From: Desmodus rotundus
Lineage: Eukaryota > Chordata > Mammalia > Chiroptera > Phyllostomidae
NCBI RefSeq assembly: GCF_022682495.2
Contig: NC_071389.1
Location: 8,485,199-8,549,198 of the forward strand
Length of the DNA stretch: 64,000 nt
Direction: 5' to 3'
Of the stretch, positions 22,605 to 34,790 are shown one piece after another. The notes beneath the pieces are model-generated. The model was not told the origin of the DNA. It did no database searches and worked only from the letters and a program-made list of their open reading frames with translations. A program made the translations under genes and the position numbers. Numbering within the stretch: position 1 is the stretch's first letter; each line of letters opens with the position of its first letter.

Positions 22605-22790
22605 GTAACAATAAATACTACTGCACAGCACTTATTGCTGACGAAGTGGCCTTTCTCTGTGTGTGTTCTCATTTAATTTTCCCCACAGCCTCTTTGAGGA
22701 GGTTATGAACCCATTGCACAGATGAGGAAACTGAGGTTGGAAAGGCTGAGAGGCCTGCCCAGCTCTATGAAGCTAAGAAATCACCAGGAA
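22605..22790 (-). repeat. MIR SINE, antisense, carrying an AATAAA on the + strand
   Basis: 'caataaatactactgcacagcacttattg...tctcatttaattttccccacagcctctttgaggaggttatgaacccattgcacagatgaggaaactgaggttgg' is the reverse complement of a MIR. Its AATAAA at 22610-22615 is followed by ctctgtgtgtgttc near 22655, so it could act as a distal KAZN poly(A) site. Confidence 0.65.
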
Positions 22791-22978
22791 GAAACGCGAA
22801 CACAGTCACCTGCCCCCAAATTTCAGGCTGGTCCCTCCCCACCCCCTGCACCTCCCACTGTAATATTGGTGATACCACCCTCCCCTACCCTCCAGCCTAG
22901 GACTTCCCTTACCAGATGGCATTGCTCAAAAATGGAGCCCAGGTGTGCTCTCTCCTGCTGGGAAACTTTTCCAACTGG

Positions 22979-23002
22979 AAAAAAAAAAAAAAAAAAAAAA
23001 AA
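22979..23002. repeat. Poly(A) run, 24 bases
   Basis: 24 consecutive A after tccaactgg. I looked upstream for a retrocopy or SINE that would explain it and did not recognise one. The segment just downstream (23030-23410) resembles an old interspersed repeat that I cannot name. Confidence 0.85.
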
Positions 23003-24984
23003 CCCTCTAGGACAGAACAAGTAGGATGTCTATATTAGCCAGTGACAAGTGACAGAAACCCAACTCAAACACTGGTTTAAAAATAAAAGGGTTTACTGGC
23101 TGACATGAAGAACAGCCCAGGACCACGGCTGGGTTGGACAAGGCTGCATTAGGTGTGAAATGCTCTTTTCAGGGTCTTCATCTCTCCTTATCTCTTGGCT
23201 TTGCTTTCCTCTCCATCAAATTCATTCCCAGATAGGTGGCCCCGTCTGTCGGCAAAATGACCAACAGACACATGACCTCCCAGCTCAGCAGCCCTGCACA
23301 GGACAAGGCCTCTGCCTGGTAGCTCTAGCAAAGTCTTAGGGCGGAACCTCATTGGCTTGAGCCAGGTGGGGTCAGCACCAGGCCACAAGCCCTGAAGGGA
23401 CAACACACTGAGAGAAGAGTGTCCTATGGCTCTTAGGGGACAGTGTGGGATCCTTTCATGTGGCCAGAGAGCTTTCCTCTTTGCTGATGGCTTCTTCCCC
23501 TCCCTAGCAGGTGGGGCAGGGCAGCGGGACCCCAGGGTCAGCAGCCCCTGCTACTCGGAGAGGGAAAGAAACTTGGTCCACGCACCCAGCAGCTCACAGG
23601 CGCACCAGCAACAGATCTGAGAATTCAGGGACTTCTGACCCAGCGATCGGGTTTAATAACAGCTAACACAGACTGGACGCTGCCCTGTCCCACACAGGCA
23701 GGGTGCCTCACCCGGGCACTACTGACATTCTAGACAGACGGTGCTGGGGGACAGCGGTGTCCTGTGCATTGCAGGACATTTAGCAGCGTCCCTGACCGCC
23801 CCTCACCAGGGGCCACTTCATCCCTCTGGGTGAAGCCAAACGCCCTCTGGGGAGGCAAAATCATCCCGCCTCGAGAATCCCAGCTATACGTGTTTTTGCC
23901 CATTCCATCCCCCGGAGCTCTTTCAGGGAGGCATTGTTTTTCTCGTCTGACAAACGGGGAAACTGAGGCACAGAGAGGGTGCCTAGATTCTCCGCGTCCT
24001 AAGCTGGCGAGTGGGAGAGGGGATCTCGGCGTGGGCAGAGGGCTGGCCACACGCAGCTGTTCACAGTGAACAATTCCTGAAGCCAGATAGTCCCGGGCGG
24101 AAGGACCTCCCCCTCCGGCTGGATCCGCCCCCTCCACCTGGCAGAAAATTGCTCTATAAATTACAGGTAAAAGGGGAAACACAGCTCCTCGGGCTCCGGA
24201 CTTATAACAAGGTGGTCACTCAGGGACTGGAATGGCCTGGTTGAGTGAGTACTTCCGACAGCCAACCCCACACCATGCCTCCATCAACTGCAATTTGCAG
24301 GAAGTTCCCGACACTTGCCCAAGGCCTCGCAGCCAATTCCTGAGCAAGCAGAGGGCAGCAGAGGTGACAGCCGCCTTACTCCCCACTTTTCTCACCGTGG
24401 TCAGAGATCGGGCAGAGCTGGCCGTCCTGGCTGTGCCCCAGACACAGGCTGCGTGGCCTATCCCTCTCTGGGCCTCAGATGTCTGCTGAGGGATTCCTCC
24501 CAACTTCCACGGGCCTTGGGGAACTGCTGTGCCCCCACTTCCTGTCCTTCTTGGGGGTGGGGGTCTGATGATCATCCTGCCCCTATGGCCTCCACCCCTC
24601 TCACCCCAGCCCTACCTTCAGGGAGGTCACATGATGCCGTCTGGACCAATCGCAGCCCTGCAGTCCCCAGGCCCTGGGATTGCATGCACTGAGATCCAGG
24701 GAAACAGAATCTTTCCCTGGGCCTTTCAGAAAGGTTAGCTCTCACTTGCTTTTGGGTCTCGAGCCATAAGATGTGCCCCAGCGTTGCAGGGCTGCCATGG
24801 TCCTACTCCAGGAGGTACCCCCGAGAATGGGGCCAACCAGAGAAGAAAACAAGATGGGAGAATGGTGCAGGGAGGGATGACATGTGCCCTGGATGCAGCT
24901 GTCCCTGAAGCTGGTACACTCCTGCTTCCTGAGGTTTTTGGCTGAGTGACACCCTAACGCACTCCCTTCCCCCCATTCCTTCCC

Positions 24985-25355
24985 TGTGTTATTTTGCTGG
25001 GGCTGCCATTGCAAAGTGCTGGGGGGCTTAAACCACAGAAATTTAACTTTTCGCAGTTCTGGAGGGTAGAAGTCCAAGATCAAGATGCCAGCAGAGTCAG
25101 CTTCTTCTGAGGTCTCTCTCCTCGGCTCGTAGATGGCCGTCTCCTCCCTGTGTCCCCTCTGACCTCCCTCCGTGTGTGTCCATGTCCTGACCTCTTCTTA
25201 GAAAGATGGTTACACTGGGCCAGGGCCACCTCGACAGCTTCGTATTAACTCAGGTTTGAAGCCCCTGTCACCACATGCAGTGACATTCTGAGGCACTGGG
25301 GGTTAGGACTTCAATGTGTGAATTTTGAGGGGAAACAATTCAGTCCACAACACTC
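24985..25355 (-). mobile_element. LTR-type repeat (ERVL-MaLR-like), antisense
   Basis: Begins tgtgttattttgctggggctgcc...cttaaaccacagaaattt...cagttctggagggtagaagtccaagatc and ends 'ggggttaggacttcaatgtgtgaattttgaggggaaacaattcagtccacaaca'. This is the reverse complement of the common old mammalian LTR text in which the last part reads gttgtttaagccacccagtctgtggtattttgttatggcagccc. It is a solitary LTR with no internal region. The sub-family is not certain. Confidence 0.55.
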
Positions 25356-27029
25356 CCACTGCTGGATTAGGTCACCTTGAACTGGTGAACAAGACCTTCT
25401 TCCTAACAGCCAGGCCCCGTGCTACGACGTGCTTTCTGCACGACCCCCTTGAGTCTGCAGAAGGGGGAAGCAGTTAAGACATTGGCCACACAATTGGCAT
25501 TAGTAAAAGTAGGACTTGAACCCAGATGTCCACCACTATATTATATCCTTCCCTAACCTGGGTGTTATGCTTCTAGTAATACGACCACTATAGCATCAGT
25601 TTTTTACAAGAAGTCCACATCCCACAGTTGTCTCATTTAACTCGGACAGCTGAGTCAGAGGTGTTCAAGTCAAGCCGTAGGAGTTACTGAAGAAGTCTTG
25701 TTAAGAATCCAGATTCCACTGCAGCTGGGGTGGCTCCGTGGACTGAGTGCCAGCCTCTGAACCAAAAAGTCGCCAGTTCAATTCCTAGTCGGGGCATATG
25801 GCTGGGTTGTGGCCAGGTCCCCAGTAGGGGGTGCACAAGAGGCAGCCACACATTGATGTTTCTCTCCCTCTCTTTCTCCCTCCCTTCCCCTCTCTAAAAA
25901 TAAATTAATTAAATCTTTTTTAAAAAATTCAGATTCCCAGATTCCCAAACCTAATTTAGATTTGGCAGGTAAGGCCTGGAGATCTACATTCCAAAGCTAA
26001 AATGCAGATCCCAGACCTCAGAGGTTCTGATGCAATAGGTATGCAGGGGGGCTTGAGCATGTTTTAAAACCTCCTTGGGGGATTTTGTGACCCAGCCAGG
26101 GCTTGGACCCTTGACCTTGGATAACCCACTCCAGGGTAGACAGTCCATCACAGCTCGAAGTTCCACCACTCTCCACTAGATGGCGAGAGATACATCCCTC
26201 TCAGCCCCAGCCCAGCCCAGTTCAGTTCAGCAAGAGGCAAACCAGCCCAGACCACCCAGAGATCCTCCGGGAGAGGTGGGGCTTCAAGGGGCAGGCCCCT
26301 TACCATCCCTGTCCCCTCCCTGCAACCTGGAAACAGTGCTTCTTAATGGACGAAAAAATATCTGTTTCCCCCACAGAAGGCAAAAAACACATCTTCACTG
26401 GGACAAGCAAAATTTGTAAGCTGGACTCAGAACAAATCAGAATACCTGAGATGCTCTCCCAGCCAGGAGACCTGGATCCTGAGCCCAGTACCATGCTCGA
26501 GGGTGACAGGCTGCCCAGCAGGAAGTGAGCTGAGAATGAGTCCTCCCACCAGCCACGAGGGCCCCACCAGCCACGAGGCCTCCCTCCGTTGATGCAGCTC
26601 CAACAGGAAGCCCCAGCTGTTTCCCTTCTTCTGAAAGGTCCTAGGCAGGTGGCCTCCAGGAGCCCCACACCTGCCATCTGCTGTGAGGCAGCTGGGGAGC
26701 AGTGGGACACTTTCAAGGGCCATTGTTCCTGGGCAGAGAAGACTATAAAAACAGCCCCACAGGACCATGTGGGTGGCCCTGAGGGAGTCAGACACACAGT
26801 CGGGGCATCTGAAGAATGTCCATAAACTTCACCTTGTCCAGCCACCTGCGTCCTCCTCATAGTGCCTACAGGACAAATGACTCTTCCTCCTGGCCCCTGG
26901 GCATGCCAAGCTGGGCCTCGCCCTGTGGGTGTCAGGACACCCCAGGGACAATCAGGCAGCCGGGTGTGGAGTGTGGAGGCGGGGAGACCCCCGGGCAAAT
27001 AAAGACAGGTGTGTGTGAGAGCACTGGTG
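25356..27029. other. Intergenic region, with MER5-like DNA around Ves copy 2
   Basis: Apart from the Ves SINE there is a MER5A-like stretch flanking it (about 25680-25717 and 25926-26060), split by the SINE. At 26545-26578 a 17-bp unit (ccccaccagccacgagg) is repeated twice. Open frames of up to 232 codons on the - strand (26300-26998) are not recognisable proteins. Confidence 0.55.
25718..25925 (+). mobile_element. Ves SINE, copy 2
   Basis: Full-length: gcagctggggtggctccgtgg start region, box-B-like gttcaattcc, ggccaggtccccagtagggg, CT-rich part, aaaaataaattaatt tail. Flanked by the target-site duplication aatccagattcc (25706-25717) and aattcagattcc (25926-25937), with one mismatch. Confidence 0.92.
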
Positions 27030-27546
27030 AGCTGATCAGTGGCTCCCTAAAGATGTCCCATCCTAACCCCCAGAACCTGTGACTATGTCACTCTACATGG
27101 CAAAGGCAAATTAAGGTTGCTAATCAGCTGATCTTATTAAAATAGGAAGATCATCCTATTTTAGGATTTAGGATGGGCCCAAAGTAATCATAAGGGGGCC
27201 TTCAAAGTAGACAGAGGCAGAAGAGGAGAGGGGAGAGAAGAGAAGCGTGACTGCCGAAGGAGGTCAGAGTGACGTGACGTGAACAAAGGCTCAACCACGT
27301 TCCTGGCTTTGCAGCTGAAGGAAGGGGCCACCAGCCCGGGCATGTAGGCACCGTGGGCAGCAAGAAGATGGAAACCCGCAGATTCTCCCCAGAGCCCCAG
27401 AGGGAACTCAGCCCTGCCAACAACCTGATTTTTAGCCCAGCCAGGCCCCTGGCAGACTTCTCACCTACAGAACTATAAAGCAACACATTTGCATTGCTGA
27501 AGGCACCAAGTTCATGGTATTTGTTACAGCAGCCCTAGGAAACTAG
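27030..27546 (+). mobile_element. MLT1-type solitary LTR (ERVL-MaLR)
   Basis: Has the order typical of an MLT1 LTR: 'gtcccatcctaacccccagaacctgtgactatg' near the start, then 'ggcaaaggcaaattaaggttgctaatcag', 'gatgggcccaaagtaatc', the 'gcaagaagatggaaacccgcagattctccccagagccccagagggaactcagccctgcc' part, and the end 'ggtatttgttacagcagccctaggaaactagcacg'. About 510 bp, essentially complete. No internal retroviral genes are next to it. Confidence 0.8.
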
Positions 27547-29059
27547 CACGGGCAAGGCGGAAGATCAAGGTTAATCACACTCAATCCTCAGCTCAGCCCC
27601 AATGCGGGGATGAAAAGGCCTCCATTTCGAGGCAAGTTTCACATTGCGGGTTAAGCGGAAAAGCCGGCCTCGGACTTGGTTTGACCTGACTCCTAAACCT
27701 GTGTTCTTTCTGACGCCCTCAATCTCAACACGGTGGCCCAGTGTGGCCAGCAGGTTCTAAAATGACTCCAGGGCCGTCCCCCCTCCCCGGGGAGGAGGCC
27801 CAGGGAAGCCCTGGGAACATTCCCTCCTCCAGGCCGTCCTCGCCCGTCCTCAGCAGCCTGCTCCCTGACTCCTTTCCACCCTCAGCTCCTGAACCTGCTC
27901 AGCCAGAGAGGTGGCCTTGGCAGGGAGCCAGGGCAGGCACAGAACAAGACGCTCCTGTGGGCTAGCTTGGAAAACCATCTTGGTTTTAATAACATCGTTG
28001 CATTGAGAGAAAATATTTTGATTCCTGTTGCGCCCGCATCAAGAAACCCTTGGAATGTAACTGGCAGGTGAGGCGTGGATGGGCCGCTCCTGTGAAGCTT
28101 ACTCAAGGGTTACGGCCGGGAGTGTTCAGTGTGCAATTGTCACTGGTAATACCGTCGGGCAGATAAGGGCGGGATGACATGCTCGCCCCCAGGCAGCCCT
28201 CCTGTTAGACAAACCCTATCTGTCTATAGAAATAACTCTCCAGCCCACACAAGGAGCAAGGGAGACAGGAACCAGGGATTTCACAGGAATATGAGCCTAT
28301 CCGGTCATTAACCTGGGGTCCTTCTCAGGGGGGCAAGGGCAATTTTAAAGATTCAGAGACTCATAAAAGAGACCTTGGATCAAGTTCCTATTGCAGAGTG
28401 GTGGAAGAGCGCCTGAGATATTCATCCTCCCAGCCCTCAGGTGGCCGGCAGGTCAGAGGCAACCAGCAAGTAAACAAGTAAATCATCGCACACTGTAGGA
28501 AATGCTCGGAAGAAAGCGGGGAGCACCTGGGGTGGCTGGTTTCCAGCAGGGAGGTCAGGGGAGGCCTCTCTGAGGACATGACATTTTTCAGGAACTGAGG
28601 CCTGAAAGGGGTGGCAGAAATGCCAGTCCAAGAGCAGAGCTGGACAGCAAGCACTAAGGCCCAGACGCAGAACAGACTGGGCCCGGAGGAGGAAGGCGGG
28701 TGGGGCTGGAGCGCATTCAAGGACCCAGGGACACCTCCCAGGAGGTTCCATCATTCAGGTGCTTGTAAGACTTTGTTAAAATGCGCCCCCCCACCCAGAA
28801 AAGAGGAAGTGGAGGAGCAGATAAAGGGACAGGTGAGGCAGAATCAAAGCGACCTCCCCTGCCCAAACACACACACATGCACGCACTCACTTGTTCCAGG
28901 GCTCAGTCCTGCGGTCCTGCGTGGGAGGAAGACAATGAGGCCTTTCCCTGGCTGACTGTGGGGAAGAGAGCCTGAGGGAGAGATGATCTCGGAGAACAAG
29001 GAAGCCCTGGTGCCTGAAACTCTGTGACCTTCTTTGCAAAGCCCATGTGCCTTGCATTT
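27547..29059. other. Intergenic region, possible non-coding elements
   Basis: No gene or clear transposon. At 27970-28240 there is a comparatively AT-rich block with ttttaataacatcgttgcattgag, gagaaaatattttgattcctg and agataaggg (GATA-like) that looks like non-repeat conserved-type DNA, but I cannot test conservation here. Confidence 0.4.
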
Positions 29060-29880
29060 AGGGTGATCTTACGTTAAGACCAATGCCAGCCTGCCAGGAA
29101 GTCCTGTCGGCCCTGCCTTTGAAACGTCACCTGGACAGGTCTCCCTCCACTGTCCCTGCTGGGCCAAGACCCATCATCTGCCACTGCATTATCGTCACAG
29201 TCCTTTCGATGGTCTCCCTGCTTCTTCTGTCTTTGCCCTCCTTTATTCCCTACATAGCAGCCAGAGTGGGCTTCAGAAGCATGCAGTCGGATGTCACTAC
29301 TCTGAAAGAGGCTCCACAGTCTCCGCACGTCACTCTGAGTGAAGGCCAAAGTCCTCGTGGGGATCTGTGCGGCCCTGTAGACCCTCTGCCCTCACCTCTC
29401 TGACCGCATCACCCACCATTTGCTCAACTCACTCCGGCCAAACAGTCCTTCTCAATGTTCCCAGACCCACCAGGCAGGGTCCTGCCTCAGGGCCTTTGCA
29501 CTTGCTGTTGCTTCTGCCCAAAACATTCTTCTGGTCCCGCAGCACCCACCCCGTGTCACGGCACTCCCCCACCTCCTTCAGGGTTTCTGAATGCTACCTT
29601 CTTCGATCTTTCTGGCAAAAATCCAGCTCTCTCTGTCCCCAAGCCTCCAGCATTTCCCATCCTGTTTCCTGCTTTGTTTGGTTCTATAGTACTTACCTTT
29701 AACCCCATACTTCACCTTACTTATTTACGCATTTATTGGCCTTGCCCCTGGGAGGACACAAGTTCTGTGAGGGCAGGTACGCTGGTCGGTTCTATCCCCT
29801 GCTGGATGCCCGGAGACTAAGACAGTACCTGGCACATAGCAGGTGATCAGGAGGGTTTATCGACAATTGAATAGAGTAAA
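29060..29880 (+). mobile_element. LINE-2 (L2) 3' portion
   Basis: Contains 'cagggcctttgcacttgctgttgcttctgcccaaaacattcttc', 'cctccttcagggtttctgaatgctacc' and 'gaggacacaagttctgtgagggcaggtacgctgg', ending 'gacagtacctggcacatagcaggtgatcagg'. That is the known order of an L2 3' end on the + strand. It has decayed. Confidence 0.75.
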
Positions 29881-30389
29881 TCGAGGAACTGACATCTAAT
29901 AAGCATGGTAAGATGACTGCTAGAAGTCTCTGAATTTTGGGGACAAGAGCTTCCATGTCACCCGATAGCCCTGGCGAAGATCAGTGACTGGAACTCCTCC
30001 GCCCGGTTCGCGGACCAGGTTGCTGGTGCCGGGACTCTTCATGTTCCTGGCCCGGACGCTCTCCAGCTGTGAGGCGTCAGGCAAGTCACTTCTCTGGGCA
30101 CCACTGTCACCATCTGTCAAACGGGAGGAATGCACTTGATCTTGACCGTCTCTGAGGTCTACCCACATTCAATCGGCACCCCCAGGATGGGGAGAACTTC
30201 CTTCCAAGGGCAGAAAATCAAAGGCCAGATGACATTTTTGAGACGGGAAATGCTGGCAGCGATGCTCTCTCTCCCCTTTCTGCTTCTCCCACTCTCAGGC
30301 CTGCCGCGCTCTAGTTCCTTTTCCCCTTATCTTGGAGCATTTTCACAAAAAACGTCTGAAAGGCCTAGGGTGTAGGCCTGACAGAGACG

Positions 30390-31300
30390 AGAGCCACAGC
30401 ACACGAAAATCCAGGCGCCAAACAAAATGTTCATAGCGGCTTTGTTCACCGTAGTCCCAACCTGGGAAACCCGGAAGTCCATCAACAGGACACTGAAGAA
30501 ATAACTCAGGGTATATCCACACGATGAAGTGGTATACGGCAACGCGGGAGAGCGAAAACCCTGCGTGGGTCCCAGTGCCACGTGGGAGAAGCCAGACACG
30601 AAAGAAGGCATACGGTAGTCCCCTTTATCTGTGGGATTATGCTCCAAGACCCCAAGGGCAGGCCCGGAACCACGGACAGTACCAAACCCCATACATGCTA
30701 CATTTTTCCTATACGCATATAAATACCTAAGATAAAGTTAACTTTTAAATTAGGCACAGTGAGAGATTGACAACAATAACTCATAATGAAATAGAATAAT
30801 TGTAACAACCAGCTGTAATGAAATTTGCATGAATGTGGTCTCTCTTGTCGCTCAAAATACCATATGAAATGGGTAGCGCGGGGTGAGACAGTGGCACATG
30901 CTACTCAGAATGATGTGCAGTTGAAAGTGTATGAGTTGTTTATTTCTGGAATTTTCCACTTAGTATTTTCAGATTACAGGTTTCCTCGCGTAACTGAAAC
31001 TGTGGAAAGCAAAATTGAGGATGGGGGCCCTACTGAACTGTATGATTCTGTTTATTTGAAGTTCAAAAATAGGCGAAAGCAACTTACGGGGGTGAAGGTT
31101 AGAACTGAGGGTACTCAGGGGGGTCTTGACAGGGGAAAGGGCCTGAGGCAGCCTTCTTGGGTCCTGGGAATGCCCTAGATTTTGATCTGGGAGGTGGCTA
31201 CAGTTATGTACATAGGTAAAAACTCACCAAGCTGTCTACTAAAGAACTTTGTACCTCACTGAATATAAGTTATACCTCCGTGAAAATGAAAATAAGTAAA
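30390..31300 (+). mobile_element. Old L1 3' end, interrupted by a MER2-type element
   Basis: Left part: 'gttcatagcggctttgttcaccgtagtcccaacctgggaaacccggaagtccatcaacagga' and 'acgatgaagtggtatacggcaac' (end of ORF2 region). Right part after 31040: 'ccctagattttgatctgggaggtggctacagttatgtac', 'actcaccaagctgtctact', 'tataagttatacctccgtgaaaatgaaaat' (3' UTR). The two halves would be continuous without the element between them. Confidence 0.65.
30611..31036 (+). mobile_element. MER2-type DNA transposon (TcMar-Tigger MITE)
   Basis: Left end tacggtagtcccctttatctgtgggattatgctccaagacccc; inside 'ggacagtaccaaaccccatacatgctac', 'taaattaggcacagtgagagattgacaacaataactcataat'; right end 'gtaactgaaactgtggaaagcaaaattgaggatgggggccctactga', inverted relative to the left. 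This matches the MER2 pattern. It was inserted into the older L1 around it. Non-autonomous. Confidence 0.8.
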
Positions 31301-34179
31301 AGGCCTGGGACCAGAGGAGGGTTCCCGCACAGGGAGCGGGACACAACCCACCAACAGGGGATTTCCACGGGGTCGGGTGGCAGTTCCCACCTCCCCCCAC
31401 AGCCCACAAGCTCACTAACTCAGAACTCAGCACTTCTGGCCACTGTTTCCTCCTTCTGAGCAGCCGGGTCCCCAGGAGCCGAGAGGACGCAGGGCACAGC
31501 TGCTTCTGTCTCCAGGCTGCTTGGCTCCCCCATCACCCTCATACCCAACCCCTCTACCTCCTTCCTGCCTCCCAAGAGCCAAGGCCTCAGAGCGAGCCCC
31601 ATTTCTCCGTCCTTTGCCCAGCTTCCCCCTACAATGCTCGATAAACCCGAATGAGACAGAGCGGGAATGAGGCCTGGCAGCTCCTATGGGCCTTTGTGGC
31701 TCCCTGGGTGAATCCACGGAGTGCTCACCCTTGGTTCACTCCCTGGTGCCCGCTGCGACACTGGAGAGTCGCATTCAACTGCCACGACTCTATCCTCGGT
31801 TCTCAAGTCATAATTCTGCTGAGACCAGTGACCCGACTCAAGAGCAGCGTCACTCCATCGTCCCACCCCCTCCGTGACCCAGACCAGTTTCATTCCTGTT
31901 GGGAGCAGAGCCCCGTGCCTAAGCACCAAGCCAGACCACCTCACGTATGCACAGTTCTGATAAAGTGAATGGTGCCCCGTGTTAGCTACAAGGCAACGTA
32001 AGTGAAAGAAATGGTTACGTTTCCAACAGGAAAATATCACAATCCCAATTAATACAAAATGTTAAACTTTAAATCACACTAATTTTAAGAAACACCACTT
32101 CCGCCTTTCTGGCCAGGGGGCTCAGTGGCACTGTCCAGACCAGGTCCAAATGCCACCCCTGAGGAAATCCAAGGGCATGGGGTGGGTCTGTCTTTTCCCA
32201 AGGCTGCACTGAGTTTTTGTGGCCAGTCTCTGGGGCAGCAAAGGGAGGGACTGATGGAGTGTCAGAGGCTCCTTTTCAAGGGTGAGGACGGAATGCCCGG
32301 TGCCCAGGTGCTGAGACAGAACAGCCCTCCCGGAGCCCCAGTGACCAGAAGCTCATGGATTGCTAGCAATGCCCTTGGACATGAGACAGCCAAGGGATGG
32401 TGGGGAGGACAGGGAGCTGAGCAGAAACCCCAGGGCCATCCTCTGAGCTCTGAGTTATAATTGGATTTTCGGAGAAATGGCTTTGCCCAGCTTGCAAGGC
32501 AAGCTGATGATTTGCAAATTGACAACAGCCAGCTTCTACTTTCTCCTTAATTGGATTGGCCAACCCTCTGACTCAACCTCTCGTTTTGTCCTTCCATTTT
32601 TACCCCTGCTCTCCTGCAGGAAGTCCCTAGGCACTGGCTGTCCTGACTGCTCACACTGAGGTTAAAGTGAGGGCGAAGGGTCAAAATGTTAGTGTCAGGC
32701 ATCAGCAACCTGTCAGTCACGGCCATCCTGCCAATCAGCCAGGTAGTAGGCGGGCCTTGTGAACAGTTTGACCAGTGGACTTTCACTTTCATCCAGGTAA
32801 GAATTCTGACAGGCCCCTGCCGGGGACCTGGGAGCCCAGGAAACAGAAAAGGTGGCAGGAAATAAAGCCTTACCTTTGTGAAAACAGAGTGGCTGATAGG
32901 GTAGGATCTGTGTCTAGTCCCAGCTCTGCCTCTCACTAGCTGTTGACCTGGGACAAACACTTCCTCTCTCTTAGCCTCATTTCCAATTTGCATGGAAAGA
33001 GCTCAGCACAGCATGTCGCCTGTAGAGAGATTCAGACAGCTGTTGTCACATGTCTGCAGAAAGGGATGGAACAGCAAAAAATAGAACCAAACAGTCCTGG
33101 CTTTTGGATTTTGAAAGCCAAAGGAAACTGAAAGGCCCCATGTGTGTAGAGACAAGAGAGTAGACGGGAGGGGGTGGGGGGGGATGGTACAGGTGCAGGG
33201 CTACCAAGGCTCCCTCCCTCTTAAGACAAAATAGAGTTCCCAGATCAGGAGGAGGAAGGAGAGTCTGAAAGGAAGCCAGGGAAGCCAAGGAGGAGGACCC
33301 TGGGCTGTGTCCCATGGTGACCTTTCCCTGTGTGGGGCCATTCCGATCCTGTAATGAACAGCTATGCAACTCATCCAGGCAGGTGGGTTTCTGCACCCTA
33401 GCAAGGGACAGGCAGAACATGGTCCCTGGGGACCCAGAAGTGACACAGAAGTAGGAAAGAGTGAGGGCCAGGTAGATTTTGTAAATGAGTGAATCCAGGC
33501 CAGATGTACAGTAGGGAATGGCGAGGACTATGGCAAACCCACAAGGGGGCATGCTTGGTCTAAAGGGAAGGCCACCACCCAGTCGGGTTCAGCGGATTGC
33601 TGACCCACTGGGATGTGTGCCCAGAACGATCTGCTCCAGCTAACTAGATTGTTATGTAAAAAAAAAATCCCATTTCAAATATTGCCAACTAATTTCTTAA
33701 AATCCTAAATGGACCAGGTAAAGCAAATCTGTAGACTGTGAATCAGAGAATGCCAGATAGGGACTTGTTCTGCCAGGTTTCCCTTGGGCTCAGCATGTTG
33801 TGGGAGTCGGGGGAAGGGACAGTTCAACATGAACTTGCAGGGGCCGACAGCCAGCAGCCAGTCTGGGGACTTGGATGGGTGGCATCTGTACCAGATGTGC
33901 CCCTACGGGGACTTTGGCAGGACATAAGGCTTCAGAATTTAGATGCAACCCCAGCAAAAGGGAGGAGAACATTTCCGCCACCTGGCAGAACAGGGGCTAG
34001 GAAGATAAATTAGGCTGAGTCATGGAAAAAGTTCTACTTCCTGCTCGCTTAGGCATGCAAGCCTTACCCTCTCACCTAGTCTGGGAATCTGGGGAGTTTA
34101 ACCGTTTCTGTGCTGCACGGGGTTTTTGAGGCCCTTCCCCCCCTATCTCTGTATTTATTTTATTGATGTATTATTTGGG
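31301..34179. other. Intergenic region, includes enhancer-like AT-rich block at 32445-32570
   Basis: No coding exon and no clear young repeat. The block at 32445-32570 carries TAATTGGATT twice and two short palindromes (see findings). Open frames, such as one of 168 codons on the - strand at 33046-33552, are not recognisable. Confidence 0.5.
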
Positions 34180-34790
34180 GTGAAATCTTTATTTTGAAAT
34201 AATTATGGAGTCACAGGAAATTGCAAAAAAAAAAAAAAACTTACAGGGGGATCTGCGTGTCCTTCCCCAGGCCTTCTCCAGTGGGAACACCTTGCATAAC
34301 TGCCCCACAGCGGCACAGCCGGGGAGCTGCCACTGAAGCAATGCGCAGAGCTCACTCAGATTCCATGTTACACGTGTGTGTGTGTGTGTGTGTGTGTGTG
34401 ACCAACACCTCAATGGAGAGCCAGAACTGTTCCGTCCCCAGAAGCTCCCTCAAGCTACTGCAGTGTAGTCCCCCCACCCAAACCCCCTCACCCTGGCAAT
34501 GTTCTTCATCTCTATAATTCCAAGGATGTTATATAAATGGAAGCATACAACATGTAACTTTTTGAGGTCGGCTTTTTCCACTCAGCGTTACCCCCTTGAG
34601 ATCCCCCCAGGTCGGTGAATGCAGCCATAATTTGTTCCTTTTGATTGCCGCGTAGTCCTCCACGGTACGGCTGGACCACGGTTTAAACATTCACCTACTG
34701 AAGGAAATTTAGGTCGTTTTCAGTGCTTGGCTATTATGAGTCCTTATGTATTTATAAAATTAACTTTGAAACTGTCCACCAGTGGACACT
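34180..34790 (-). mobile_element. Old L1 remnant, antisense, with (TG)n
   Basis: Begins 'tattttgaaataattatggagtcacaggaaattgcaaaaaa' and later has 'gttatataaatggaagcatacaacatgtaac', 'gcggctttttccactcagcg'-like text and 'gattgccgcgtagtcctccacgg...cattcacctactgaaggaaatttaggtcg', i.e. an L1 3' part in antisense. A (TG)n run sits at about 34374-34400. Confidence 0.55.
34374..34400. repeat. (TG)n microsatellite
   Basis: About 13 TG units after cacgtg, probably polymorphic. It lies inside the old L1 segment. Confidence 0.9.

Larger units (their letters stand above)
21405..24984. other. Intergenic region after KAZN
   Basis: No coding exon recognised. It contains the antisense MIR at 22605-22790, the A24 run, a diverged repeat-like stretch at 23030-23410 ('gacagaaacccaactcaaacactggtttaaaa'), and an antisense MIR core at 23935-24000. 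The open frames of 80-150 codons on both strands overlap one another in GC-rich DNA and resemble no protein I know. Confidence 0.6.

Noticed and set aside
22720..23002. Possible retrocopy ending in the A24 run
   Set aside because: No poly(A) signal at the right distance, no target-site duplication found around it, and no recognisable parent gene.
26300..26998. 232-codon open frame on the - strand
   Set aside because: No domain or conserved motif; the neighbouring + strand frames are equally open. Likely chance in GC-rich intergenic DNA.
32101..32160. Sequence resembling the start of a Ves SINE (ctggccagggggctcagtgg)
   Set aside because: No box-B-like core, middle part or tail follows, so it is not supported as a SINE.
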